Shown one piece after another: positions 23,903 to 34,856 of a stretch of 64,000 nt of DNA. The first letter of the stretch is position 1, and every line of letters starts with the position of its first letter. A program made the position numbers and the translations under genes. The notes under the pieces were generated by a model. The model did no database searches. It saw nothing but the letters and a program-made list of their open reading frames with translations, and was not told the origin of the DNA. Origin of the DNA: Fasciolopsis buskii (taxonomy: Eukaryota; Platyhelminthes; Trematoda; Plagiorchiida; Fasciolidae); assembly GCA_008360955.1 (NCBI GenBank), contig LUCM01006819.1, positions 1-64,000 of the forward strand, read 5' to 3'.

Positions 23903-25904
23903 CTTTGCGGGAATTCATCGCGAACGGTTTGAGTTATGCAAGGTGGACTGTGTTGGATTTATTTGCTAATGACATCGTTTGCTTGAAGTCTAGCGCTTAA
24001 TAAACCCAGTCACAAAACAAAACCTTATCGAACTGAGCTGTGGGCCTTGCTGGGGTCACGTACTATTTTGTAAGGCTGCATACTGAATTCAATACGGACG
24101 GTAAAACTCTAACCGACTCAGTAGACTGTTTTTAGTGTCATCTTCCATCCACTGTTTCTAGTGTCCAGCCCCGTTCGGAAGATGAGAAAAGTTTCGCTGT
24201 GAATTAGTGATTCGTAGTTATTTGCCTGATTGAATCAAACGATCAAACTGTTTAGGTCACTTTGGTCAGATAATGCTACTTAGGCTTTCGATAAACTGCC
24301 GACACCAACAATTGACCTTGTGTAATTCCTGGCAAGCGGTCCAACTTTTCAAATGACTCTCATGCAACAGAAGCGAGTATCGCCCGAACATTTGATCTAA
24401 TTCAACATGAATCGCGTCACTTTATCAAATTATATTTTTGTTCTGTGTCTATCCGCGGCATTTTATCGAGTACAGGAATAGGTAGATGGTAGGATAAAAT
24501 AAAAGGGTGACCGAAAGAAAATATGTCTCGGCCGACGAGTGATAGTTAAGGCAATAGTAAGGAATTCTTTCTTTATTCTATACTCGCTGAATTTGACCTT
24601 TATTTTATGTAGCTATAAATGTATTTTTAAAAGCTGGACTCACTAACTAATTAAAATTTCGTGTTATCAAAGCAGCACTTCACCAACCATATCGTCCAAT
24701 AAACAAAACAGAACACGCCAGGCACGGAGAGCGATCACATGAATTGCCCGGCCGTTCCATCACATCAGAATGGTTTGCAGGACTGGCGCACTTCGAAATT
24801 TATGCGTTTTGTCATGCCTTACTGTCAAGTTGTCAGTGCCATGCACTCAACTGTCCACATCACGCCTTCGGTGAGCGATGCAACCTGACAGGGAAAGAAC
24901 AATCCTGTCGTACAAACAGAACAATAAAGCCTGCAAGTAATGTAAAAAGCCTATCCTTAATTTGAGACAGGAACTGAATCAATTTGGATGGAACATTATT
25001 CGTGTCGTATTTATTCCTAGTACAATGAAGAATCACCTCAAGCATCCATAAGGAATTTCCGGAGAAGGAAATCGAGTAGGCAGTTGATCGGGTTATTGAC
25101 AATTTTTGAAAACAACCATGGTTGAGCCTTGCGACCACAGGATAGTACGTTTTTTAAAGGAAAACGAAAAACATATATTGGCATCCGGATATCACACAAC
25201 ACGAGTAGAGGGACAAGCAAGATGTTTTATTTGAAAGCAAGCTGGTATTCGGCTAGAAGTAAAATATTGATCTGGTTAACTCAGGTCCGTGCACCAAGAA
25301 ATAGACACATTTATGGAAAAGTTACATATGGATGCTTTTAGTGGGATGAAATAATGAACTTCTCAGGAAATATGCTTTGGAGGAACGTTGTTAGGCAAAC
25401 AATTCCAACGGGAAATCTCTGCCGATGTACATATACAATGGTAGGGGTTAAATTTGCGCGTGAACTTATTATCATGAACGCCCTGCTCCAAGGGAAAAAG
25501 CGCCATTCAACGTGATCTCAGTAAGATTGTAACCATTGCCGTGTCCGGGTAATTCATCTCGCAGCATCAATATTTTACCCAGGAATAAAAAAACTTTTGG
25601 AACCACGAATGCGTCATCAGTCACCAGTCCTCACTGGTTTACGTGACACTCGCAGAGGCATGTTGCCCTGTCACAAGCTGAGATTAGTCTCCTATCTTAA
25701 CCGTGTACTTCGGTTTTGGCAAATGAATAGCACCACCAAGAAATCATAGATCTTGACTGATATCTGATTTCTTATAGATGAAAAATGGTGGAACTTGCTT
25801 GTATAGTGATTTTTGCTCATGATTTATTTTACTTTCCTCTGCAGTGCCGTTTGTTATTCTTTGCTGTGATTCTGATGAGGCATGATCAATAGACAGATTC
25901 TTGC

Positions 25905-25922
25905 ATATATATATATATATAT
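25905..25922. repeat. (AT)n microsatellite
   Basis: A pure alternating AT tract of nine units. Confidence 0.9.
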
Positions 25923-26887
25923 CCACAAGCTAGTTAGAATCGAAGCCACGTGAAATATCTGATTCTTATTATTCAAAGTAAAAAAATATCCAGCTGAGCA
26001 AACTAACATAGGAATGTTCATTATAACATATTGGATAAAAAAGCAGATCGACGAGAGCTTCGCAATCAGACTACGGTCAGTTTATTCTTCCTCGAATTTA
26101 GTGTTCTTGCATATCAGCAGTAATTTCTTGCATATAAAACCAACGATTTAGGTCGATGGGGAATCGACCGACTTAGCAACAAGACTGAAAATCCTGGCTT
26201 TCGATGCCTAATATGTATTCACTGTATCTGTCCAAAGTGATTAGAAGAACAGACTGTGCATTTTGTTATTGGGGCACTTCTTTAGCCTATAATGCATACA
26301 GAAATTCTACCGACCATATTGATTTGTCGGTTCACGTTTCACGGTCTTCGATGGTTCAGCGCCAGTGACCGGTGTTTGTTACGTCATATAGTGTACATAT
26401 TTTCGTTAGCCCCTGAGAATCCTTTTCTGACAGCCCAAAGCTACTCTCTTCACTCCGGAATTTTTCAGACATTCAAATATGCATTACTGACCATTCCAGG
26501 ACGAACAAACCGAAGTGGCTGCACAGTATTGATGCTTTTTTCAATATAAACTTAAAGAATTATATTGCGTGAAGAATCAAGATAAAATTCGATTCATTTT
26601 TGGGTGCAACATCTGCTCACGCGCCTAAATGGACAAAACTTGAAGCCTGTTTTATTTAGCTTTTGATTCACTGAAGCACTTCTAGATATTGATGGAACTA
26701 CTACTCTCCATCGAACAACTGAGAAGTAAATTCGGACACAGATAGACTCAATTAACTCGTAAGCATTTTGTTAAGTACACAATTCACCAATTCTTTTTTC
26801 CACTCAATGGATTGCCCTGAATTTCGTCCCCTAAGTTTCGTTTATGACAACAAGAAAATGAGTGCTGTAAAACTGATACCACGTTAC

Positions 26888-27019
26888 CATCAGTAGTGAA
26901 TATGCTTCCAGACAATTGTCCATCAAACATAATAACCGTAGTATTTTGAGAAATGTGGGTATTTCAAGCCACCGAGACATTTCGTAAATCTCACGAACCC
27001 AGAATTCTACGAGATCCAA
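26888..27019 (-). CDS. candidate internal exon, helix-rich
   Basis: Exactly 44 codons between an acceptor (GTAGAACTTTTAG before TTGGAT) and a strong donor (CTGATG before GTAACG), phase 0 in and out. The translation looks alpha-helical with leucine-rich repeats of hydrophobics (LKILRLLCLMDNCLEAYSLL). It is phase-compatible with the cysteine-rich exon upstream at 27421-27552 across a 401-nt intron. No domain was named. Confidence 0.4.
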
Positions 27020-27420
27020 CTAAAAGTTCTACCCCACTTCCTTAAAAAGAGAACATACGTTTCGTTCTCACCTGGATACAGCCTCGCAGATATTCTGATC
27101 CACGAATTTGTTCGCACGTATTTTCGTCACCAATCAACTTAGACACGATGGCCTAATTTACTGAATACTTTCACAGTGCTTAACCTCAGAGAAACGTACA
27201 TTTTTCGTTGACAACTAGAGTGAGTAATGCAACTCAAAGCTTTATTTGGATTCCAGCCAATACCTTTCCGCTAGTATGAATCAATCCACACGTCAGCAGA
27301 ATGACAACACACTGCAACCCGCGTAGCCTTTGTAATGCCTTCTATGGTTCCTCACTAACGTTGAATAGGATGCCGGAAAATATAAAACTAAGGGTTTTCA
27401 TATGATTTATTGAATTCTAC

Positions 27421-27552
27421 TTGTGCTGTGCATTCGCCACAGGCTACGGAGGTAGTCTTAGACCCTTCGTATTTTGCACAAAAATTCAAAGGTGAGTACT
27501 CGTATCCCGGGGCTAAACAACAGCACTTAGTTTCCACTCGATCAACGTTATT
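27421..27552 (-). CDS. candidate internal exon, cysteine-rich
   Basis: Forty-four codons, phase 0 in and out, between an acceptor (GAGATTCTTCGAG before AATAAC) and a donor (AGCACAA before GTAGAA). The translation has six cysteines, including a CCC run and a CGEC pair (KCCCLAPGYEYSPLNFCAKY), suggesting a small disulphide-bonded extracellular module, although the spacing fits no family I can name. A competing plus-strand exon at 27443-27491 overlaps it, so only one of the two can be right here. Confidence 0.3.
27443..27491 (+). CDS. alternative candidate micro-exon on the opposite strand
   Basis: An acceptor (GTGCTGTGCATTCGCCACAG before GCTACG) and a near-perfect donor (TTCAAAG before GTGAGT) bound 49 nt on the plus strand, encoding 16 codons (ATEVVLDPSYFAQKFK). 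The donor is the closest to consensus in the window. No other plus-strand exon nearby was linked. It conflicts with the minus-strand exon at 27421-27552. Confidence 0.2.
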
Positions 27553-27634
27553 CTCGAAGAATCTCATTATTCTCATTTCTAGACTACTCTGTCCTCTTTT
27601 CCTAATGTAATCAGAAAGTTAGTCTTTTACACAC

Positions 27635-27789
27635 TGTGACAACAGCTTGCATTAGCGGGTTGGACAAAGTGGAAACGGTCCCAATACTGAGAATCTGTGA
27701 CCATTTGCGATAAAATGAAGCATCACACTTTGTTTTCCGGAATAAGGGATCGGTATGGAATGCATGCGAAACAATTAAAGGTAACCAGT
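27635..27789 (-). CDS. candidate internal exon, unknown product
   Basis: Fifty-one codons between an acceptor (CTTGTAATTTTAG before ACTGGT) and a donor (GTCACA before GTGTGT), phase 1 in and phase 0 out. It is joined in phase to the cysteine-rich exon at 27421-27552 through an 82-nt intron. The translation is a soluble-looking mixture (CDASFYRKWSQILSIGTVST). No family was recognised. Confidence 0.35.
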
Positions 27790-27924
27790 CTAAAATTACA
27801 AGTTCACTTAATTCTAGGTTTACTGACTTCCATGAACTCAATCTTTGGATTACTCTACGTTGATTTCAGTGACCGGGAACTGTCTATATCTTCAAAAGAT
27901 AATACAAATATGTAATTAACAAAC

Positions 27925-28062
27925 TTTGAGCTTTTGAAAATGGCGCATTTCCAGGTCCATTCAAAAATGCATCCACAACTAAGTAAGAAACCATAAAGTT
28001 GCTGAAGAGAACGTTGTAACGCGCTTCGATCGGTAGTGGCACAGCTCACATCGTAATTGAAT
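27925..28062 (-). CDS. possible exon, cysteine-containing
   Basis: A minus-strand frame with an acceptor (GGCTCTCAG before ATTCAA) and a weak donor (CTCAAA before GTTTGT). An ATG at 28073 could alternatively be a start. The translation has cysteines around a Trp/Phe-rich stretch (LLSCGCIFEWTWKCAIF). The donor phase does not match the next candidate downstream, which lowers confidence. Confidence 0.22.
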
Positions 28063-28073
28063 CTGAGAGCCAT

Positions 28074-29928
28074 TTACATGGTGTTTTTGTGAAAATAAGT
28101 TGGCCCACCAGTCACTTTTGAAAACAGAACAGATTTGCCGCAGCGTTTGACCATTCGACTTCTACATCAGCTAACGTCCATGGAAATGCAGCTACTAATC
28201 AGTAACCCATTGAAACTGTTGCGACGTGAGGTGGGGTGAGTTTGAGCTAAACCACCTAGGATTGGAATTATCGCAATCGAGGAATCTTGCTGCCATTTAA
28301 AACATGGATTGTCAGTGTTAGCTCCTGAATTTCCGGCCCGCTTCCCTTCTTGTTTCTAGACTCTCGACTTTCATCAACGTCATATAGTCTTTGTCGTTTA
28401 CAATCAGCGTAGCTCATGTCCTTTGACGGGTCAGAAGAAAAAACATTTGGGCAATTCGAATTCCTGTGTTCCTGGCTATGTGCGAATGCCTATGGCTTTT
28501 TCGTCATTGTTTGGCTTACTCGGTCATATGTCGACCGATTTGCATCTCTAGATTGACTTTGGATGTTGGCATAACTTTCTCATCATTACCATAATTGCTG
28601 TGAACACTAATCCCGAATTGTACTGGTCAATATTGTTGTTTATTCATCGAGTAGAAAGAGCTCCGGGTATCTTTGAGTTCGTGTGCTTCTGTTATTAATT
28701 TATAGAGAAAGGCATGTCCTCGGAATTGTCGTTTGTGCATCATATCTCTCAGCTCTGTGGTGTTAATCATTACGGGTTTCAAATTTTACTTCGTGAAAAT
28801 TCATCCCAAACTGATTTTCTCTCGCTTCAAGTGTCTGACACAGTGTGGGCCCTGAAGAAATCAAATCCGTGCGCGCATGTTTGTTCCGATTGTTTGGAGT
28901 AAACAGTAAACCAGTGCGATAGAAAAGCAGCCCAAACCTACAGAATGAAATGAATGAATCACAGGGTTTTCCCCCGAGGTTATAGCGTGAAATCCATGCG
29001 AAATTGTTTGGTGTTACCAGACTATAACAAAGTGCTTTTGGCAAAAGAATTCACACGGACTGATTAGTATCACAGATGCTGATTATCATGCATTTAGAAT
29101 AGAAGATGTGTAACCACTAAATTACCATCCAAAAAACAGTAACTATCAGTCAAACTGACGTTATATCAGCGATAATCATTTAAAGCAACTGGCAGTTCCT
29201 TTTTACAACACCGGAAGGGCACAATTGTGGATAGGTCCAGGATTTAGCAAAACCTGTTTCCGGCAAATCTTCTGTATCATGAGAAAAATGACTAATCTAA
29301 TGTAGCGAAATCGCGATCGAGTGCGTGGAAGAGGGCGGACAAAAGTTTACTGGTTAGAGCGGAGTGAAACGGAATCGATTTTCACTGACAATGGGAATGG
29401 ATTTCAGAAACAAATTGTTGCAATCTGCCAATCAGAACAACTTTAAAATTGGGGTGGAATTCTTACTAGGGATAGCACTGGATGATTAAATATCACAGTC
29501 TGATAGAAGCAAACTATTTCAAACGTAAATTCTGTGAAAAGGCTTATTGAAGCCTAAGAAGAAACATGGAAATTAATATAGAAAATCACCAAAACTCACT
29601 TGTAAAGCACACTCAGTTGTTCTGTTTTGTGCACCAAACAAAACCGTGACTCGATTCTGCAGCTTAGTACTAATCGAAATATTGGTCAGAAGTTAAATCG
29701 CTTTGGGATTCTTAATGATAATCTAGCGAGCTGTTCCTAGAGGGTTCCAAATTTCTTGTCACTATTTGACAGGAAAAAGAGGAAAAGGAAGCTGAGACCA
29801 AAGCCAATTTTCAGAATCACTTGGAAACCAGAAACCGATTTCTTCGAACTAACTCAAAATTTTCGATTTGGCTGTTCTACATAGATGTTGGACACCTCTG
29901 TAACACGTTAATAGTAATTGGGTGAGAC
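28074..29928. other. stretch with no recognisable gene
   Basis: Small overlapping frames near 28.7-29.0 kb on both strands have no splice support. Nothing else was seen. Confidence 0.45.
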
Positions 29929-30158
29929 CTGTAACCATGACAGTAGTATGCCCTCATTTGCTTTTTCGTTTTGAACCACGTGACCGGCGGAATCCTGTTC
30001 CGTTTTGTCAGTGCACTGAGCATTTGTTTTGATAAATCCAGTTCCCGGGGCCGTGGGGTGGGGTTGGAAAGCAGTCCTGTACTATCATTGCCGCGAATGA
30101 CTGCTGTATGTGGCTGAATTGGACCATTTAGATAAATAAGTTGTTGAACCAGGTCCAT
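29929..30158 (-). CDS. candidate 5' coding exon, unknown product
   Basis: Begins at an ATG (30158) in an A/T-rich leader and runs 76 codons to a possible donor (GGTTACAG before GTCTCA, off consensus after GT). The translation is hydrophilic and basic with a proline-rich centre (NPTPRPRELDLSKQML) and no signal peptide. It might be an initial coding exon or an internal exon whose acceptor lies just upstream (CTAGCTTAG). The family is unknown. Confidence 0.28.
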
Positions 30159-33100
30159 TATAATTATATGCTAAGCTAGACTGGCATATTTAGGGTCTAA
30201 AGCCAGATATTTTTTGTTTTTTCTTTGTCTGGTAGGTTCAGAGCTTGGCAACCATATGTTCTAGTCTCATCGTTTTTGTATCCTTCGGCTGCAAAAGATT
30301 ATTTATCAGCTTGCCAGTTCACCGATTTCTTTGAAACCTTCTGCGGTGTCATGATGCTCCTCTTGCTGGGGGTAAATATTCCTCATTGCTTCAATATTCG
30401 GTTGCCGTCAAGGATACGAGTTACATCCTTTTACCAACACTCGTGCCGCATAACTATGATCAATAAAAGTCATGGAATTCTCGATTGCTTTCAGTTTCTG
30501 CTAATTGACAATAATATATATTAAAAGTGAATACGAAATATGGATCTCGACACAAATTCTATGGATCTATTAACACCAGTTATAGTACACTTCAAGTGAG
30601 GTGTACAATTCACTCACAATCATGATCTACTATGTAGCACCGCGGGCAAGCGAAAGCAACTGATGTTTAGCCAATTTCAAATTATTCGTCTACAGCAAGC
30701 AATCTGCAAATCACCACGTTGGATGGACACTGGTTTCTACGCTTACCAGGTCCCAGTTCATGTGGGTTTTTCTGTTTTCGTGCATCGCACGGTGATCACG
30801 CAACCCAAGTAAGATAGCTGTATTCGTGTCTACTACTATTAGCCGTATTACCAAATGGAGTTCGTTTTACTGCTGATTGGGTTCGTGAAGTTTCCTTTTA
30901 CGCGAAGAGAATTGTCTACTCGTTGTTGAAATGAATTTTGAAGATAACTGGAGAACTTTGAGTCGATTCGACTTGGGTCAATGAAACTCAGTTTGGATTT
31001 TGAAACTGCGTTGTAGTTGTTGCGGCTAAAACGTTACCGTGAGTGCGAATAACCTGGCGATCCGTGTGTTATTACTTGAACTGGATCGGCTTAGCATGTA
31101 ATTTTAGACCGTCACGTTAACCAGACTATCCGAGTGTTGACGCCGGCTGGTAGGCTTACTGGACTCCGGCTGTTTTGTTATTTATTCTTACCCTTGGTAC
31201 TTTGTAATCGGTTTGGAACGGTGACCAAGACGGAAATGTTGTGCAACTATCCAGACAAAATTCAATCAGGCCGTGTTAATCATGTCTGTTTCATGCTACA
31301 CCGGTTGTGATCAAAACAGTCCTGTCAAGTGTCTTCGTTAGTTAACCGTTCTGCTCGATGACTTGGGAACACGTGTGGGGGAAAATAAATTAAAAACAAC
31401 AAAGTTTCTAGTCGCTGGGGCACAGAAGAGTTACTACATTTTCCGAGTATACATGTTAAACGCTTACACCCAAGACTCAAGCAATCAAACTCCCGTGGCA
31501 ATAGAAAAACAATGTTAAACGTCCCGTGAGACGGTTTTCTTCCTAAGTGAATTCAAATCAGCATAAATGGCCGAATATCAATTTCCCGTTCGCTTTTATT
31601 AGTCAGCTGGCTTCATTTTGAAAAAAAGCCGATTCCACGGGGAATGGCGAGGAAATGTTTGTAACTTGAGAGCCAAACTGGGCAATCAGGAACCTTTCAA
31701 CAGGCAATTGATAGGTTTTCCCAATTCACTTGTTAAGTGTAATCCAGTTGGTCGTGTTTTTGGGTAAGCAGGCAGAAAGACGATTGGGCTCAGGTTGCAT
31801 TCCGCGAATTTTCCACTCCCAGCGACCGACCAACCATAAAGTGGAACATTTTGCGTCAGCAGTGTTCCAAAAACCGAGATGATAGCAAATTGAGCATCCA
31901 ACCGTCGAAATCCAACTTTAATGAGCTTTTAAAAAGCCCTTCGGAATTCAGTTTCAGGCAGCCAATTCGAATCGACGGAAAGCATTTCCGGGCTATAACA
32001 AAGGACACTGTTGAATTAGAGCCTTGGCTATGTTGAACGAGAACAATCTGATATAAATATAGTTTTATTTAGTTGTCGCGCTGTAACTTTTTCCTTACCA
32101 ACTCTAAAACGTGGTTATCAACTCAAGCATGATAGTGAAAGATAACTTTGACAAAGCAATCGGCGGTACTTTCACAAGGTGAAATGTTTTGTTCGAGTAA
32201 GGTTTCTTTTACCATGGTCACCTAAGATTAATCCAGAGTAAAGTTAGCAAAAATCCTACGAAACTCCGAATGCTGGTCATGAATCATTTATCGGTGAGCT
32301 TATGGTTTAGATACCAAACATTCCACCGACAACTGAGGCGACATTATCAACGCACAGTCATGGTTGAGTTTATTCTCCCGCATTTACAGTGATTTTTCTC
32401 TTGAGTCTGGCACTACAGCACTTCACTTATTCTAAGCTTTCTACCGGATAACCTGCCGGTAGATCAATGAAGTACGGTCTCTCAAAGCTGGTACTGCTTA
32501 GCAAGTAATGTTTCTGCGGACTGTCAGTGGTCTGCGTGGTCTCTTTGGAGGGTTTATCCGATTGTATGCAATTGACTTTTCACAATCCAAATAGTGCCCC
32601 TTTCCCATTCAGGATGCTCGAAGTCATATGCCGGCGCCAGTTCACAGACACTGAGAATTCCGCCAATTTGATGTCAAAGCTTTTTAAGAAGAAAGTCTAT
32701 TACGATTGCAAAAATTAAAGCCATAGAATTCTACAATTTGATTGTGAAACTTGTCTTGAGAAAGTCTAACCACGGTAGTCAAAACCTTGGCACATTACAT
32801 CTACCAACAGTGCTGTGTTATTAACAGTATATCATTCACAACAGAATTCTGTTTAGGGTTGCTTTTGTGATGTGAATGGTTCACAAGCATATACACGTAT
32901 ATATAATATAAATGTGTTTGGCCTATTTACACTTGAAATATGAGGAAGGATGAGAAGCCAGGAGCGAAAAAAAGGAAAGAAAAAAACACTGTACAATTTT
33001 ATATGCATGCGACAGATCTGTTAGTCTTTAAACGTTGAAATCCATGGTTTGACGCTACCGGGCTTTAAAAATCTCAGTGGCGGATTGATTTATGCGGCTC

Positions 33101-34127
33101 CACTCCCAGTGCAAATGGTTTAAACTACAATACAGTAAGATAGTTTACAGGTCTCATAATCCATTGGGGTCCGGTGACTGATGGCGTATGTAATACGCTG
33201 TTCGGACGTGGCTAGCCGCATCACATTGCCGGAGATGCCGGGGCGCATACAATTGCATGATTCAGACACCACCTGTAACTGGCTTTGACGAAGAGTGTAA
33301 CCGCCTCTCTAATACTGATCAGTAAAATTAGCCCAGGCCACAGAGTTTCCGGCATTTGCCTTTGTCCTCGCACTTTGGTGAAAACGTCTCTGACACGAGA
33401 AGTTAGGGCAAGTGACTTCCTCAGCTTAGGAATGGACATCCCCTATAATCTTTAGGGCTCACTGCGGCGAAACGGATGCAGACAAGCGTGATTTTGAAAC
33501 TCATTCTGGTGCAGAACAACGTTAATGTTTCAACATTTTGGGTGTACCAACGATCCAGACACCTGGTACAACCATCTGTGATAAGTGAATTGTTAGAAAA
33601 TATAATACTATAGTCTTCCATATCTCACTTTTTGGCGACGTTATTTTCATGTTTGTTAAAGCAACAGATTATGACTGTAAATACGCGAACAAGAAATAAG
33701 AAATGCAAAACCGGTGATACATTCGTTTGAACACCTGCACTCTAACCACAAAGTAGATGCCATTTATTGAAATGATATATTCAAACAATTCAGTAATATT
33801 TGTTGCTTTTCCCATTCAAGAAACACCATGCGCTGACTATCAAAGTTTACCCGGGTGTTCAGAGCCGAGGACTCCTATCTGAAGTTACTCGCAGAGACTA
33901 ATTTTGCTTATTTTCCGAGGTATTATTATTGTCACTTCTAATACTATCACCATCACTATTGCTAGTGCCGCTAGGAATATGTTGAAACCGCGTACTGTCA
34001 ACAGTATTTTGTAGACAGGAAATTATTCCGGGAGGATAAAATTTACAATGTATCAAAAAGGGGGAGCTTTACTGTGGCACAGCCTTGTTCAGCTGCATCT
34101 ACTTCCTTCTGGACTCTTTCCGCAAAG
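30159..34127. other. long stretch with only weak coding signal
   Basis: Frames at 30225-30524 plus, 31686-31901 minus, 31851-32036 plus, 32527-32718 plus and 33221-33621 minus (two overlapping) were examined. The 33.2-33.4 kb minus frame (SLALTSRVRDVFTKVRGQR, with a GTTACAG/GTGGTG donor) is the most protein-like. No acceptor or domain settles it. An imperfect trinucleotide tract (ACTATC, ATCACTATT) lies near 33.93-33.97 kb. Confidence 0.35.
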
Positions 34128-34328
34128 GAACCGTCCAAAGTCATCTCTATTCCTCTTGCAATACCAAACATTTATACAAATAATAGCGGCATATATCGTT
34201 TTGATTGGGCTGTTCCTTGGAACCCGCGCAATCACTATCCGGTTTGCTCATTTGGATTTCATGCAACATGCAGGGATACTGCGGAAGACTGGAAACAGAA
34301 TTTTTTCCACTGGTGTTACTTGGCAAAA
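34128..34328 (+). CDS. candidate internal exon, cysteine-containing ectodomain-like
   Basis: Sixty-seven codons, phase 0 in and out, between a strong acceptor (CTTCTGGACTCTTTCCGCAAAG before GAACCG) and a donor (TTGGCAAAA before GTAAAT). The translation has three cysteines and a dense aromatic core (YRFDWAVPWNPRNHYPVCSF) with an NNS glycosylation-type sequon, as in an extracellular domain. It lies only 111 bp from the stop of a possible minus-strand gene end at 34440, so the two would converge. No family was recognised. Confidence 0.42.
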
Positions 34329-34439
34329 GTAAATATACATTCATATTTACAATTTGTCAAAATGCCTGTCAGCGAAGTTCTTGGAATATTCCGAGACAAC
34401 CATGATTATATTTACCTGTACCAACGGTACTTATTATAA

Positions 34440-34856
34440 TTAAACATTCAGAATTCGACCGGCAATGTAGCCTGTTAATGATCGAATGGACCACTTGTTT
34501 TGTTGTCCTATATTTTGGCAATGACAACATCTTTTCCGTAAGGTTTTTCTACGAAAATCGGAGTAGCGTGCATGTGTCGACGGCAGTAGGTGATAGGGAG
34601 CATTGTTAGGTTTTAGTGGCTGTTGACCAAAGTAAAATTGTTCGTAACCATGGTGCTTTGAATCGTACGTTTCCGTTAAGAGTAAACAATCTGCGAAAGC
34701 TCGCTTTAGATTGAGATTTACCAATATACAGGTTAAAATCAAAGTAGACGAACAGAATTTCATCAACAGTAAATCCCGGACCGGAATATTTATTCCATTT
34801 AGCAACAAATACATTATCTTGCCTATCTGGAAACTGTCTATTTCCGAGCCCAGCAA
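34440..34856 (-). CDS. candidate two-exon gene 3' end with a 31-nt intron
   Basis: Two long minus-strand frames in different registers are joined by splicing. The first exon (34722-34856) follows a strong acceptor (ACATTTTCATGGATCCCAG) and holds 44 codons, including KWNKYSGPGFTVDEILFVYF. The second (34440-34690) has 82 codons and a stop, with a basic CxxC-like segment, RKTLRKRCCHCQNIG. The 31-nt intron 34691-34721 starts GTAAAT and ends TTTCGCAG, and phase 1 matches on both sides. Mini-introns of about this size are known in flatworms. The product is unknown. Confidence 0.42.
   Translation of the reverse strand: MLGSEIDSFQIGKIMYLLLNGINIPVRDLLLMKFCSSTLILTCILVNLNLKRAFADCLLLTETYDSKHHGYEQFYFGQQPLKPNNAPYHLLPSTHARYSDFRRKTLRKRCCHCQNIGQQNKWSIRSLTGYIAGRILNV

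Larger units (their letters stand above)
23444..26887. other. stretch with no firm gene; GT-rich and TA-rich repeats
   Basis: Overlapping frames at 24860-25220 minus and plus frames at 24744-24965, 25129-25341 and 26292-26549 were examined. A GAG/GTGATT donor near 25045 is plausible, but the acceptor is unclear. A GT-rich tract lies at 23877-23902. The rest shows nothing. Confidence 0.4.

Noticed and set aside
33900..33975. Imperfect trinucleotide tract compared with one near 6845
   Set aside because: Both are loose ACT/ATT-rich stretches of the kind expected by chance in AT-rich DNA; no clear repeat unit.
34147..34344. Minus-strand frame opposite the 34.1 kb plus exon
   Set aside because: No acceptor or donor of comparable quality; the plus-strand exon has both ends and phase 0 symmetry.
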